From an uncultured Lachnospiraceae bacterium (GTDB lineage: Bacteria > Bacillota > Clostridia > Lachnospirales > Lachnospiraceae): a stretch of 11,404 bases of DNA. The stretch covers positions 1 through 11,404 of the forward strand of contig CAKRJM010000056.1 in the NCBI GenBank assembly GCA_934351765.1. Reading direction: 5' to 3'. The translations under genes and the position numbers were made by a program. A model generated the notes under the pieces. The model did not search any database, had not been told where the DNA came from, and saw only the letters and a program-made list of their open reading frames with translations. Shown piece by piece: positions 1 through 7,586 of the stretch; the stretch's first letter is position 1; each line of letters starts with the position of its first letter.

Positions 1-251
1 TATTTTTGTTATCGTGAATGTGAAATCCGTACGATTTTATTATCTTCGGAAATCCGACTGGTGTCAACCGGGAATGAAAGAATCATTTCATGCCGGCCCG
101 GGCAGCGGATCCGCGAAAAATACAGATATTCATCAGGATCTTTGTTCAATTGAAGGATGAGCCGGGGACATGGCTCAGAGCGGTGGTGGCGAAGCGGAAG
201 AGCAGGGGAAACTATAAGGATAAAAGTAGGCATAAAGTAAGTGCGGATCTG
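1..251. other. Left-edge region without a supportable gene
   Basis: I see no convincing gene here. Short open stretches exist on both strands: plus frame 1 is open from the window edge to a stop near 154, and a 74-codon minus frame covers 9-233. None has a recognisable motif, a good ribosome binding site or a natural amino acid composition. The plus frame 1 stretch could be the tail of a gene starting outside the window, but nothing supports this beyond its being open. The region lies beyond the terminator of the minus-strand operon. Confidence 0.5.
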
Positions 252-288
252 AAAACAGCCGAACCCTGCTTTTGCGAGGTTCGGCTGT
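252..288 (-). terminator. Rho-independent terminator of the pncB-plsC operon
   Basis: A perfect 11-bp stem (255-265 pairs with 278-288; minus-strand arms ACAGCCGAACC and GGTTCGGCTGT) encloses a 12-nt loop. On the minus strand it is followed by TTTTC. It sits about 20 bp beyond the plsC stop codon, where the operon terminator is expected. The T-run is short, but the stem is long and GC-rich. On the plus strand the stem is followed by AATCAGG, so it should work mainly in the minus direction. Confidence 0.88.
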
Positions 289-309
289 AATCAGGAGTCG
301 TATTTACGA

Positions 310-1035
310 TTACCGGTATTCTTCCGGCAGCATGGAAAGGATCACGTCCCTGGTATAAGCACCGAGGAACTTCTTCTGATCCTTTTCCAGTGTTTTGATG
401 TCGATGGGCTTGCCGAAGGTGACGGTTACATGGCTCTTTTTGATCCATGGAATGTGCTTTTCGAAGATCTCTGCCGTTCCGGTCATGGCAACAGGAATGA
501 TCGGACAGCCGGTTTTTTCGGCGATCTTCATGCTGCCCTCCTTAAATTCCATCATGCCGGCGTCCTTGTTCCGGGTACCTTCCGGAAAGATCCAGATACT
601 GATCCCGTGCTTGACCTTGTCGATTCCGGCAAGAATGGTCTTTAAGCCCTCTTTAATGTTCTTACGATCCAGGAAAAGGCAGTGGATATTTTTCATCCAG
701 CGGCGCAGAAACGGAATTTTTTCCATTTCCTTTTTGGCAATGAAGCCGCATTCGCCCTTGATGAGCCGATAGCCGATCACGATATCGAAATAGCTCCGGT
801 GGTTGCCTACATAGAGCACCGGCTGATCATCAGGGATATTTTCACGTCCAATCACATCAACCTTTGTACCGGACAGGAAGAGAATGATGCCGAATGCTTT
901 CTGAACCAGCCAAAGGGAGCTTTTTGATTTTCGCTCCGGATTGAATCTTCCGATGATCCACTCCACAATAAGAGCAGGAGAAAAGATCACCAGAAAAAGG
1001 ATCAGAAAGATGGCAACAAGAATCAGTCGTATCAT
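310..1035 (-). CDS. plsC: 1-acyl-sn-glycerol-3-phosphate acyltransferase (PlsC family)
   Basis: This membrane enzyme transfers an acyl chain to the sn-2 position of lysophosphatidic acid, giving phosphatidic acid for phospholipid synthesis. The 241-residue protein starts with a hydrophobic segment (about residues 3-25) that should anchor it in the cytoplasmic membrane. The glycerolipid acyltransferase motifs follow in order: NHRSYFD at 78-84 (the catalytic HX4D, His79 and Asp84), FLDRKNIKEG at 121-130, FPEGTR at 150-155 and IIPVAM at 179-184. The length is normal for bacterial PlsC. The gene starts 12 bp after the pncB stop, and its ribosome binding site (AAGGAGAG) overlaps that stop codon, so translation is probably coupled to pncB. 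The family also includes acyltransferases for related lysolipids, so substrate specificity is inferred. Confidence 0.93.
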   Translation of the reverse strand: MIRLILVAIFLILFLVIFSPALIVEWIIGRFNPERKSKSSLWLVQKAFGIILFLSGTKVDVIGRENIPDDQPVLYVGNHRSYFDIVIGYRLIKGECGFIAKKEMEKIPFLRRWMKNIHCLFLDRKNIKEGLKTILAGIDKVKHGISIWIFPEGTRNKDAGMMEFKEGSMKIAEKTGCPIIPVAMTGTAEIFEKHIPWIKKSHVTVTFGKPIDIKTLEKDQKKFLGAYTRDVILSMLPEEYR

Positions 1036-1047
1036 GTGGTACTCTCC

Positions 1048-2517
1048 TTAGTTTTCTCCGTGGGTCATATGATCCACATCCTCCAGAAGGCTTGCCTTCA
1101 GCGCATAAAGCTTTGAGGAGAGATCGATATGGGCGCGGTGCGGGTTGGTCAGACGTTTTGCTTCCTCCCAGAGAGTATCCAGCTCCTGTCTGCAGATGGC
1201 CTGGATCTCCATAACGGAGGGAGAGGTGTAGATGCACTCGCCTTTTTTGAATACCTGAACCGGAAGCTCACGGATCGTGTAGCTGTTGGGCGCCAGATGC
1301 GTCTTTTTCCAGGTATCAATGGGGTCGAACAGCAGAAGCGGCTGGTCGCTGGAATATTCCTCATCCGTGAGGGCGATCATGTCGGCGATCATCTTATGGT
1401 TCTTCTTGTCATAGATCCGGTAAGTGGTCTTGTTTCCGGGGTTTGTAACCTTTTCCGTGTTTTCGGAAAGCTTGATCTTCGGAACAAAATCGTTGCTTGT
1501 CGGATCCTGAAGTGCTGCCAGCTTGTAAACGCCGCCGAAGGCAGGGCAGTCCTGGCAGGTGATCATCTTTGTACCGACGCCCCAGGAATTGATGGCTGCG
1601 CCCTGGGTTTTCAGACTGCTGATCAGGTTTTCGTCCAGGTCGCTGGAGGCAGAGATGATAGCATCATGGAAACCGGCAGCATCCAGCATTTTTTTAGCTT
1701 CCTTGGAAAGATATGCCAGGTCACCGCTGTCCAGACGGATTCCGTAGCCCTTTAAGGGAATTCCGGCGGCCTTCATCTCCTGGAATACCTGAATGGCATG
1801 GGGAACACCGGAGCGGAGTGTATCATACGTATCCACCAGCAGGATGCAGGCGGTGGGATAAAGCTTTGCATAGGTACGGAACGCGGTCAGCTCATCGGGG
1901 AAGCTCATGATCCAGCTGTGGGCATGGGTCCCTTTTACAGGTACATCAAAAAGCTGTCCGGCAAGAACGTTGGAGGTTCCGATACAGCCGCCGATCATGG
2001 CAGCTCTCGCTCCGTAGATTCCGGCGTCCGGCCCCTGGGCACGGCGCAGGCCGAATTCCATGATTCCGTCGCCCTGTGCGGCATGAACCACACGGAAGGT
2101 CTTGGTGGCGATAAGACACTGATGGTTAATGATATTTAAAATCGCCGTCTCCACAAGCTGAGCTTCCATAATGGGGGCAACAACCTTTACCAGAGGCTCA
2201 CGGGGGAAGATGATGGTTCCCTCGGGAATTCCATAAATGTCTCCGGAGAATTTAAAGTTGCTGAGGTATTCAAGAAAGTCTTCATCGAAAAGACCGGTGC
2301 TTCTCAGATAATCGACCTCCTCTTTTCCAAAGTGGAGGTTTTTTACATAATCAATAACCTGCTCCAGACCGGCCATGATGGCAAAGCCGTTGCCGCAGGG
2401 ATTGTCGCGGTAGAAGACGTCGAAAACAGCCGTCGGATTCGTACCGCCCTTGAAATATCCCTGCATCATGGTAAGCTCATACAGGTCTGTCATCAGCGTC
2501 AGATTGCGAGCACTCAT
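1048..2517 (-). CDS. pncB: Nicotinate phosphoribosyltransferase
   Basis: This cytoplasmic enzyme joins nicotinate to phosphoribosyl pyrophosphate, using ATP, to make nicotinate mononucleotide. This is the entry step of the Preiss-Handler NAD salvage route. The 489 residues match the longer Gram-positive type. Visible family signatures are MTDLYELTMMQGYF near the N-terminus (9-22), EFGLRRAQGPDAG (154-166), GTHAHSW (196-202, the region of the histidine that is phosphorylated in this family), LVDTYDT (227-233) and the phosphoribosyl-binding IRLDSGDL (260-267). The start is supported by AAAGGAGAT just upstream. It is the first gene of a two-gene operon with plsC. Upstream lie an extended -10 promoter, an adjoining palindrome and a leader hairpin, which suggest regulation, possibly by niacin or NAD status. 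That last point is inference. Confidence 0.96.
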   Translation of the reverse strand: MSARNLTLMTDLYELTMMQGYFKGGTNPTAVFDVFYRDNPCGNGFAIMAGLEQVIDYVKNLHFGKEEVDYLRSTGLFDEDFLEYLSNFKFSGDIYGIPEGTIIFPREPLVKVVAPIMEAQLVETAILNIINHQCLIATKTFRVVHAAQGDGIMEFGLRRAQGPDAGIYGARAAMIGGCIGTSNVLAGQLFDVPVKGTHAHSWIMSFPDELTAFRTYAKLYPTACILLVDTYDTLRSGVPHAIQVFQEMKAAGIPLKGYGIRLDSGDLAYLSKEAKKMLDAAGFHDAIISASSDLDENLISSLKTQGAAINSWGVGTKMITCQDCPAFGGVYKLAALQDPTSNDFVPKIKLSENTEKVTNPGNKTTYRIYDKKNHKMIADMIALTDEEYSSDQPLLLFDPIDTWKKTHLAPNSYTIRELPVQVFKKGECIYTSPSVMEIQAICRQELDTLWEEAKRLTNPHRAHIDLSSKLYALKASLLEDVDHMTHGEN

Positions 2518-2563
2518 AGTATCTCCTTTCGCCGGGGTTCTCCCGGTCTCTTTCAGTTAGTAT

Positions 2564-2611
2564 GGGCAGAAAACCGAAACAGATTCTGATGTTCCGGTTC
2601 TAATTTTGCCC
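2564..2611 (-). promoter_or_regulatory. Long hairpin at the 5' end of the pncB leader
   Basis: An inner 10-bp stem (2572-2581 with 2590-2599, one G-U pair in the minus-strand RNA) closes an 8-nt loop. An outer stem GGGCA/TGCCC (2564-2568 with 2607-2611) extends it after an internal loop. On the minus strand the hairpin begins only about 7 nt after the predicted transcription start near 2618, and its inner 3' arm runs into TTTTCT. It could be a transcript-stabilising 5' hairpin, an attenuator or a protein-binding site. It matches no riboswitch class I recognise. Confidence 0.5.
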
Positions 2612-2624
2612 CTGATATCTTCTC

Positions 2625-2652
2625 ATTATATCATAAAATAAATTTTACACAA
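2625..2652 (-). promoter_or_regulatory. Predicted promoter of pncB-plsC
   Basis: Read on the minus strand, TATAAT (complement of 2625-2630) is a perfect -10 box preceded directly by TGA, giving an extended -10. TTGTGT (complement of 2647-2652) lies 16 bp upstream as a partial -35 match. Transcription would start near 2618, leaving a leader of about 100 nt before the pncB start codon. Confidence 0.7.
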
Positions 2653-2666
2653 GCATTACATAATGC
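2653..2666. promoter_or_regulatory. 14-bp palindrome next to the pncB -35 box (candidate operator)
   Basis: GCATTA-CA-TAATGC is a perfect 6-2-6 inverted repeat that directly abuts the predicted -35 box of pncB on its upstream side. Such placement suits a dimeric transcription factor. I cannot assign it to a named regulator; NiaR-type niacin repressors are candidates from pathway logic only. Confidence 0.4.
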
Positions 2667-2782
2667 ACGACAGCTGACAAGACAGAAAAAAGAGAGATAT
2701 ACCAGAATCCAGACGGATGTGCTCTGTGACGCGACATGGATGTGAGGCGTTTCCGGAATGTTATCCTTCCTTTTCATGAAGC

Positions 2783-2795
2783 CAGGTTATACCTG
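2783..2795. promoter_or_regulatory. Compact palindrome in the divergent region
   Basis: CAGGT-TAT-ACCTG is a perfect 5-3-5 inverted repeat about 50 bp upstream of the predicted leuB -35 and about 130 bp upstream of the pncB -35. It could be a regulator site shared by both operons, or chance. No regulator is assigned. Confidence 0.25.
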
Positions 2796-2842
2796 TAATT
2801 CCATTCCCGTATACTCTCCCCGTGGAAAATCCAGAGGAAAAC

Positions 2843-2871
2843 TTGAAAAAGGGCGAAAAATAAGATAGTAT
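2843..2871 (+). promoter_or_regulatory. Predicted promoter of leuB-ilvD-ilvB
   Basis: TTGAAA (2843-2848) and TAGTAT (2866-2871) are separated by 17 bp, a good housekeeping sigma-factor spacing. TATAAA at 2869-2874 is an alternative -10 with a poorer 20-bp spacing. Transcription would start near 2878, leaving a leader of about 70 nt. That is too short for a T-box, and I find no T-box antiterminator sequence. This is the best promoter I see for this operon. Confidence 0.6.
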
Positions 2872-2889
2872 AAAAGATAACGCGGCGGC

Positions 2890-2928
2890 ATGGCGCTGAA
2901 CGTCTTGGAGCGCCACCCCAGGGATTAG
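2890..2928 (+). promoter_or_regulatory. Leader hairpin and possible 12-codon leader ORF before leuB
   Basis: A 7-bp hairpin (TGGCGCT 2891-2897 with AGCGCCA 2909-2915, 11-nt loop) lies in the leuB leader. It falls inside a short frame, ATG 2890 to TAG 2926-2928, that reads MALNVLERHPRD with two Leu and one Val codon. That would suit branched-chain attenuation. However, there is no ribosome binding site before the ATG and no T-run after the hairpin, so the peptide is doubtful. Confidence 0.2.
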
Positions 2929-2949
2929 AGATAAAGTGAGGGAAAACAT

Positions 2950-4041
2950 ATGGAATTTCAGGTTGCAGTGATTCCCGGCGACGGTATCGGACCGGAGATC
3001 GTTACAGAGGCCATGAAGGTGCTCGATCAGGTGGGCAGGGTTTATGGTCATCAGTTTCATTATAAGAAGCTTCTGATGGGCGGATGTTCCATTGACCGGT
3101 ACGGTGTGCCGCTGACAGAGGAAACGCTGGAGGAGGCAAAGAACAGCGATGCCGTGCTGCTTGGAGCAGTCGGAGGAAACGTCGGAAACTCCCGCTGGTA
3201 CAGCGGAGCGCCTAGTACAAGACCGGAAGCAGGACTTCTGGGGATCCGCAAGGGACTGGAGCTGTTTGCCAATATCCGTCCGGCGTGGCTGTATCAGGAG
3301 CTGGCAGAGGCCTGCCCCTTAAAGAAAGAAATCATCGGCGAAAAGGGCTTTGATATGGTCATCATGAGAGAGCTGACCGGCGGCCTGTATTTCGGCGAAC
3401 GTCATACAACAACAGAAAACGGAATTCGCAAGGCCGTGGATACCCTGGTTTACGATGAGAATGAGATCCGCCGGATTGCCGTAAAGGGCTTTGAGATCGC
3501 AAGAAAGCGTTCCAAGAATCTGATCAGCGTGGATAAGGCCAATGTGCTGGATTCCTCCCGGCTTTGGAGAACCGTGGTGGATGAGACGGCAAAGGATTAT
3601 CCCGAGGTGATCGTCAGCCATATGCTGGTGGACAATGCCGCCATGCAGCTTGTCATGAATCCGGCCCAGTTTGATGTGGTCCTGACGGAGAACATGTTCG
3701 GCGATATCCTTTCTGATGAGGCAAGCGAGATCACCGGTTCCATTGGAATGCTGCCCTCTGCCAGCCTCGGAAAGACAAAGCTCGGCCTTTATGAGCCCAG
3801 CCATGGCTCGGCGCCTGATATTGCGGGCAAGGATATTGCAAACCCCATTGCAACGATCCTGTCGGCGGCTATGATGCTGCGGTACTCCTTTGATCTGGAT
3901 GCGGAAGCAGACGCTGTGGAAGCAGCAGTACAGCAGGTGCTGACCGATGGTTACCGCACCGGCGATATTTATTCAGACGGCTGTAAGAAAGTCGGAACGA
4001 AAGAAATGGGCGATCTGATCGCAGAAAGGATAAAGAAATGA
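2950..4041 (+). CDS. leuB: 3-isopropylmalate dehydrogenase
   Basis: LeuB oxidises and decarboxylates 3-isopropylmalate to 2-oxoisocaproate with NAD+, the third step of leucine synthesis in the cytoplasm. The 363-residue length is typical. Key sites are visible: [11 protein letters not shown] at 91-101 (the IPMDH-type substrate loop with Glu93 and Arg100), Arg110, [10 protein letters not shown] at 140-149 (Arg140, Tyr147), SVDKANVL at 193-200 (Lys196), metal-binding Asp228, Asp252 and Asp256 (in DNAAMQ and [13 protein letters not shown]), and [12 protein letters not shown] at 282-293 at the cofactor site. The substrate loop points to isopropylmalate rather than isocitrate. A GAGGG-type ribosome binding site precedes the ATG. 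It is the first gene of the operon and overlaps ilvD by 4 bp. leuA and leuCD are not adjacent. Confidence 0.97.
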   Translation: MEFQVAVIPGDGIGPEIVTEAMKVLDQVGRVYGHQFHYKKLLMGGCSIDRYGVPLTEETLEEAKNSDAVLLGAVGGNVGNSRWYSGAPSTRPEAGLLGIRKGLELFANIRPAWLYQELAEACPLKKEIIGEKGFDMVIMRELTGGLYFGERHTTTENGIRKAVDTLVYDENEIRRIAVKGFEIARKRSKNLISVDKANVLDSSRLWRTVVDETAKDYPEVIVSHMLVDNAAMQLVMNPAQFDVVLTENMFGDILSDEASEITGSIGMLPSASLGKTKLGLYEPSHGSAPDIAGKDIANPIATILSAAMMLRYSFDLDAEADAVEAAVQQVLTDGYRTGDIYSDGCKKVGTKEMGDLIAERIKK

Positions 4042-5705
4042 AAAGTGATGCAGTAAAAAAGGGAATGCAGCAGGCACCGCACCGATCCCTGTTCAACGCC
4101 CTCGGATTTACCGAAGAGGAAATGGAACGTCCTCTGGTCGGAATTGTAAGCTCCTATAATGAAATCGTCCCCGGTCATATGAATCTGGACAAGATCGTGG
4201 CAGCCGTAAAACAGGGTGTTGCCATGGCGGGCGGAACCCCCGTTGTATTTCCTGCCATTGCTGTCTGTGACGGAATCGCCATGGGCCATGTTGGGATGAA
4301 ATACTCTCTTGTAACGAGAGATCTGATTGCTGATTCCACCGAATGTATGGCTCTGGCCCACCAGTTTGATGCGCTGGTCATGGTACCGAACTGTGATAAA
4401 AATGTGCCCGGCCTTCTGATGGCGGCAGCAAGGCTGAATATCCCTACCGTATTTGTCAGCGGAGGCCCCATGCTGGCGGGTCATGTGCATGGCAAGAAGC
4501 GGAGCCTTTCCAGTATGTTCGAGGCAGTCGGTTCCTATGCGGCAGGAACCATGACAGAGGCGGACGTGAAGGAATACGAAAATAAGGTATGCCCGACCTG
4601 CGGCTCCTGTTCCGGTATGTATACCGCAAACAGCATGAACTGCCTGACGGAAGCACTGGGCATGGGACTTCCCGGAAACGGAACGATCCCGGCGGTTTAT
4701 TCCGAGCGGATCAAGCTGGCAAAGCATGCCGGCATGAAGGTTATGGAAATGCTGGAGAAGAATATCCGTCCACGCGACATCATGACCGAGAAGGCATTTA
4801 TGAATGCCCTGACGGTTGACATGGCACTGGGCTGCAGCACCAACAGCATGCTCCATCTTCCCGCCATCGCTCATGAAGCGGGCGTTGAGCTGAATGTGGA
4901 TATCGCAAACGAGGTCAGTGCAAGAACGCCGAACCTGTGCCATCTGGCGCCGGCCGGTCCGACTTATATGGAGGATCTGAATGAGGCAGGCGGCGTGTAT
5001 GCCGTTATGAATGAGCTGACCAAGAAGGATCTGTTATACACGGATCTCATCACTGTGACCGGAAAGACGGTCGGAGAGAACATTTCAGGCCATGAGATCT
5101 TAAATAAAGAAGTAATCCGTCCTCTGGACAACCCCTACAGCCAGACCGGCGGCCTCGCCATCTTAAAGGGCAACATTGCTCCCGACTCCGGCGTTGTAAA
5201 GCGCTCCGCAGTTGTTCCGGAGATGATGAAGCATGAAGGCCCTGCCCGCGTCTTTGACTGTGAGGAGGATGCCATTGCAGCCATCAAGGGCGGAAAGATT
5301 GTTGCCGGTGATGTGGTCGTAATTCGTTATGAAGGCCCCAAGGGCGGCCCCGGCATGAGAGAAATGCTGAACCCCACTTCGGCTATCGCAGGCATGGGAC
5401 TTGGCTCCAGCGTGGCGCTTATTACCGACGGCCGGTTCTCCGGTGCGTCCAGAGGTGCATCCATCGGTCATGTTTCTCCGGAAGCAGCCGTAGGCGGCCC
5501 CATTGCACTGATCGAAGAGGGCGATATCATCGAGATCGATATTGATGCCCATAAGCTCAACGTGCGGGTTTCCGATGAAGAGCTGGCAAAGCGCCGTGAG
5601 AAGTGGCAGCCCAGAGAGCCGAAGATCACAACCGGCTATCTGGCAAGATATGCAAGTCTGGTAACCTCCGGAAATCGCGGTGCAGTTCTGGAGATCAAGA
5701 AGTAA
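4038..5705 (+). CDS. ilvD: Dihydroxy-acid dehydratase
   Basis: IlvD dehydrates 2,3-dihydroxy-isovalerate and 2,3-dihydroxy-3-methylvalerate to the 2-oxo acids that precede valine, leucine and isoleucine. The 555-residue protein has the family signatures NCDKNVPG (118-125), [18 protein letters not shown] (185-202) and [14 protein letters not shown] (460-473). Cys119 and Cys191 are the conserved cluster cysteines. At the third position, where [2Fe-2S] enzymes have PCN, this protein reads VPGHM (44-48), as in the E. coli enzyme. I infer the oxygen-sensitive [4Fe-4S] type, fitting an anaerobe. Its ATG overlaps the leuB stop (ATGA), suggesting translational coupling, and ilvB follows after 21 bp. 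Confidence 0.97.
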   Translation: MKSDAVKKGMQQAPHRSLFNALGFTEEEMERPLVGIVSSYNEIVPGHMNLDKIVAAVKQGVAMAGGTPVVFPAIAVCDGIAMGHVGMKYSLVTRDLIADSTECMALAHQFDALVMVPNCDKNVPGLLMAAARLNIPTVFVSGGPMLAGHVHGKKRSLSSMFEAVGSYAAGTMTEADVKEYENKVCPTCGSCSGMYTANSMNCLTEALGMGLPGNGTIPAVYSERIKLAKHAGMKVMEMLEKNIRPRDIMTEKAFMNALTVDMALGCSTNSMLHLPAIAHEAGVELNVDIANEVSARTPNLCHLAPAGPTYMEDLNEAGGVYAVMNELTKKDLLYTDLITVTGKTVGENISGHEILNKEVIRPLDNPYSQTGGLAILKGNIAPDSGVVKRSAVVPEMMKHEGPARVFDCEEDAIAAIKGGKIVAGDVVVIRYEGPKGGPGMREMLNPTSAIAGMGLGSSVALITDGRFSGASRGASIGHVSPEAAVGGPIALIEEGDIIEIDIDAHKLNVRVSDEELAKRREKWQPREPKITTGYLARYASLVTSGNRGAVLEIKK

Positions 5706-5726
5706 AAGGCAAACGAGGAGGAAAAC

Positions 5727-7415
5727 ATGAAACTGACAGGTGCGGAAATCGTAGTAGAGTGCCTGAAGGAGCAGGGAGTTGATACCGTATTCGGTTATCC
5801 CGGCGGCGCAATACTGAATATCTATGATGCATTATATAAACATTCGGACGAGATCACCCATATTCTGACCTCTCATGAGCAGGGTGCGGCTCATGCGGCT
5901 GACGGCTATGCGAGAGCTACCGGAAAGGTCGGTGTCTGTCTGGCAACCTCTGGCCCCGGTGCGACCAATCTGGTAACCGGGATCGCCACGGCGCAGATGG
6001 ATTCCATTCCGCTGGTTGCCATTACGGCCAACGTAACGGTGGGACTTCTTGGACGGGACAGCTTCCAGGAGGTGGACATTGCCGGTGTGGTAATGCCCAT
6101 TACAAAGCACAGCTTTATTGTAAAGGATGTCAGCACGCTGGCGGATACCCTCCGCAGAGCCTTTAAGATCGCGGCAGAGGGACGCCCCGGCCCGGTTCTG
6201 GTGGATATTACCAAGGATGCAACGGCCAATACAGCGGAATATGTTCCCATGAAGCCTGCGGAGATTCTGCCCAAGGTCAATACCATCAAAGAAGCAGATA
6301 TCGAGAAGGCGATCGACCTGATTGAAAAGGCAAAGAAGCCGTATATTTTTGTGGGCGGCGGTGTGACCATCTCCGGAGCCAGTGAGGAGCTGGCAGAGTT
6401 CGTGGAGAAGGTGGATGCTCCCGTGGCCGATACTCTTATGGGCAAGGGAGCGTATCCCGGCGACAGCCCCCGCTATACCGGTATGGTCGGTATGCACGGG
6501 ACAAAGAGCTCCAATCTGGGAATTACGAAGTGTGACCTGCTGATCACCATTGGCGCCCGGTTCAGTGACCGTGTGACCGGAAATACGAAGAAGTTTGCCC
6601 GTGATGCAAAGATCCTCCAGATCGATGTGGATGCGGCAGAGGTAAATAAAAATATCCATACCGATGCATCGGTGATCGGCGATGCAAATGCTGTTCTGAA
6701 GATCTTAAATGAACGACTCACCGCGCAGCATCATGAAAAGTGGATGAAAGAGGTGGAGGAGCTGAAGAAAGTCTACCCTCTTACCTATAATCCCGATGGA
6801 CTGACCGGCCCTTATGTGATCGAAACTCTTTATAAAGTAACTCAGGGCGATGCGATTATTACGACAGATGTGGGCCAGCATCAGATGTGGGCTGCACAGT
6901 TCTACAAGTATAAGAAGCCTCGTACGTTCCTGACCTCCGGCGGCCTGGGCACCATGGGCTACGGTCTTGGTGCAGCCATCGGCGCAAAGGTCGGAAAGCC
7001 GGATGTTCCGGTATTCAATATCGCCGGAGACGGATGCTTCCGTATGAATATGAATGAGATCGCAACGGCGTCCCGTTATAACATTCCCGTGGTTGACATT
7101 GTTATCAACAACCATGTGCTTGGTATGGTGCGCCAGTGGCAGACTCTGTTCTACGGCGGACGGTATTCTGCGACAGTCCTGGAGGACAAGGTGGACTTTG
7201 TGAAGGTGGCGGAGGCGCTTGGCGCAAAGGGGATCCGCGTCACAAAGAAAGAAGAAGTGGAACCTGCGATCCGCGAAGCCATGGCAGCAGGCGGCCCCGT
7301 GATCATCGATGTCCAGATCGACAGTGATGACAAGGTATTTCCTATGGTAGCTCCCGGAGCGGCCATCGAGGAGGCCTTCAATCAGGAGGATCTGGATCAG
7401 AGAGAAGCCGAATAA
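5727..7415 (+). CDS. ilvB: Acetolactate synthase, large (catalytic) subunit
   Basis: This thiamine-diphosphate and FAD enzyme condenses two pyruvates to 2-acetolactate, or pyruvate and 2-oxobutyrate to 2-aceto-2-hydroxybutyrate. It is the committed step of branched-chain synthesis. In its 562 residues I see the catalytic Glu51 in SHEQGAAHAADGYARA, the N-terminal thiamine-binding domain, the central FAD domain (about 190-340), and the C-terminal thiamine motif GDG (434-436) followed 24 residues later by NN (461-462). LGMVRQWQTLFYGGRYSAT (465-483) is the signature of biosynthetic rather than catabolic acetolactate synthases. The ribosome binding site is GAGGAGG. It is the last gene of the operon before a strong terminator. 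The regulatory subunit gene ilvN, often adjacent, is absent here. Paralogues such as ilvG share these motifs, so the symbol is approximate. Confidence 0.95.
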   Translation: MKLTGAEIVVECLKEQGVDTVFGYPGGAILNIYDALYKHSDEITHILTSHEQGAAHAADGYARATGKVGVCLATSGPGATNLVTGIATAQMDSIPLVAITANVTVGLLGRDSFQEVDIAGVVMPITKHSFIVKDVSTLADTLRRAFKIAAEGRPGPVLVDITKDATANTAEYVPMKPAEILPKVNTIKEADIEKAIDLIEKAKKPYIFVGGGVTISGASEELAEFVEKVDAPVADTLMGKGAYPGDSPRYTGMVGMHGTKSSNLGITKCDLLITIGARFSDRVTGNTKKFARDAKILQIDVDAAEVNKNIHTDASVIGDANAVLKILNERLTAQHHEKWMKEVEELKKVYPLTYNPDGLTGPYVIETLYKVTQGDAIITTDVGQHQMWAAQFYKYKKPRTFLTSGGLGTMGYGLGAAIGAKVGKPDVPVFNIAGDGCFRMNMNEIATASRYNIPVVDIVINNHVLGMVRQWQTLFYGGRYSATVLEDKVDFVKVAEALGAKGIRVTKKEEVEPAIREAMAAGGPVIIDVQIDSDDKVFPMVAPGAAIEEAFNQEDLDQREAE

Positions 7416-7500
7416 AGACGTAAAGAGTCCGGAATCAGCCGTGATTTTGTAAAGGATCCGTTGGAACTGCTTCGGATTGGCTAAAATTTTAACAAAAATG

Positions 7501-7533
7501 AGGCCTGGTGACTTTACAGTTACCAGGCTTTTG
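7501..7533 (+). terminator. Terminator of leuB-ilvD-ilvB
   Basis: An 11-bp stem with one G-U pair (7503-7513 with 7518-7528) and a 4-nt loop TTAC is followed by TTTTGTATT. Two further A-U and G-U pairs at the base can lengthen it to 13 bp. This is a textbook intrinsic terminator, 86 bp after the ilvB stop. Its loop and 3' flank also contain the predicted serC promoter. Confidence 0.93.
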
Positions 7534-7542
7534 TATTATACT
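7513..7542 (+). promoter_or_regulatory. Predicted promoter of serC-serA-DUF1015
   Basis: TTTACA (7513-7518, 5 of 6 consensus bases) and TATACT (7537-7542, 5 of 6) are 18 bp apart. Transcription would start near 7549, 47 nt before the serC ATG. The -35 lies across the loop of the preceding terminator and the -10 just past its T-run, so one short segment ends one operon and starts the next. Confidence 0.75.
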
Positions 7543-7566
7543 AGTGTCAATGTGACGTTAAAACAT

Positions 7567-7586
7567 GCGGCGAGGCCGCGAGGAGG
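7567..7586 (+). promoter_or_regulatory. serC ribosome binding site with adjoining small hairpin
   Basis: A strong GAGGAGG (7580-7586) lies 9 nt before the serC ATG. Directly upstream is a tight hairpin, GCGGC (7567-7571) with GCCGC (7575-7579) and a 3-nt GAG loop. The hairpin does not cover the ribosome binding site and may simply keep it open. Confidence 0.45.

Noticed and set aside
90..290. 66-codon plus-strand frame at the left edge
   Set aside because: It runs through the terminator hairpin of the minus-strand operon, has no ribosome binding site and resembles no family I know.
2810..2815. TATACT as an alternative -10 for leuB
   Set aside because: The hexamer 17 bp upstream (TTATAC) is a poor -35. 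The TTGAAA/TAGTAT pair at 2843-2871 is better.
2640..2949. T-box, CodY box or known riboswitch upstream of leuB
   Set aside because: I found no T-box antiterminator core, no good match to the CodY consensus and no riboswitch core that I recognise.
3969..4943. 324-codon open frame on the minus strand opposite leuB and ilvD
   Set aside because: It is antisense to two clear biosynthetic genes. Its His/Cys/Arg-rich composition is typical of a shadow frame, and it shows no family motif.
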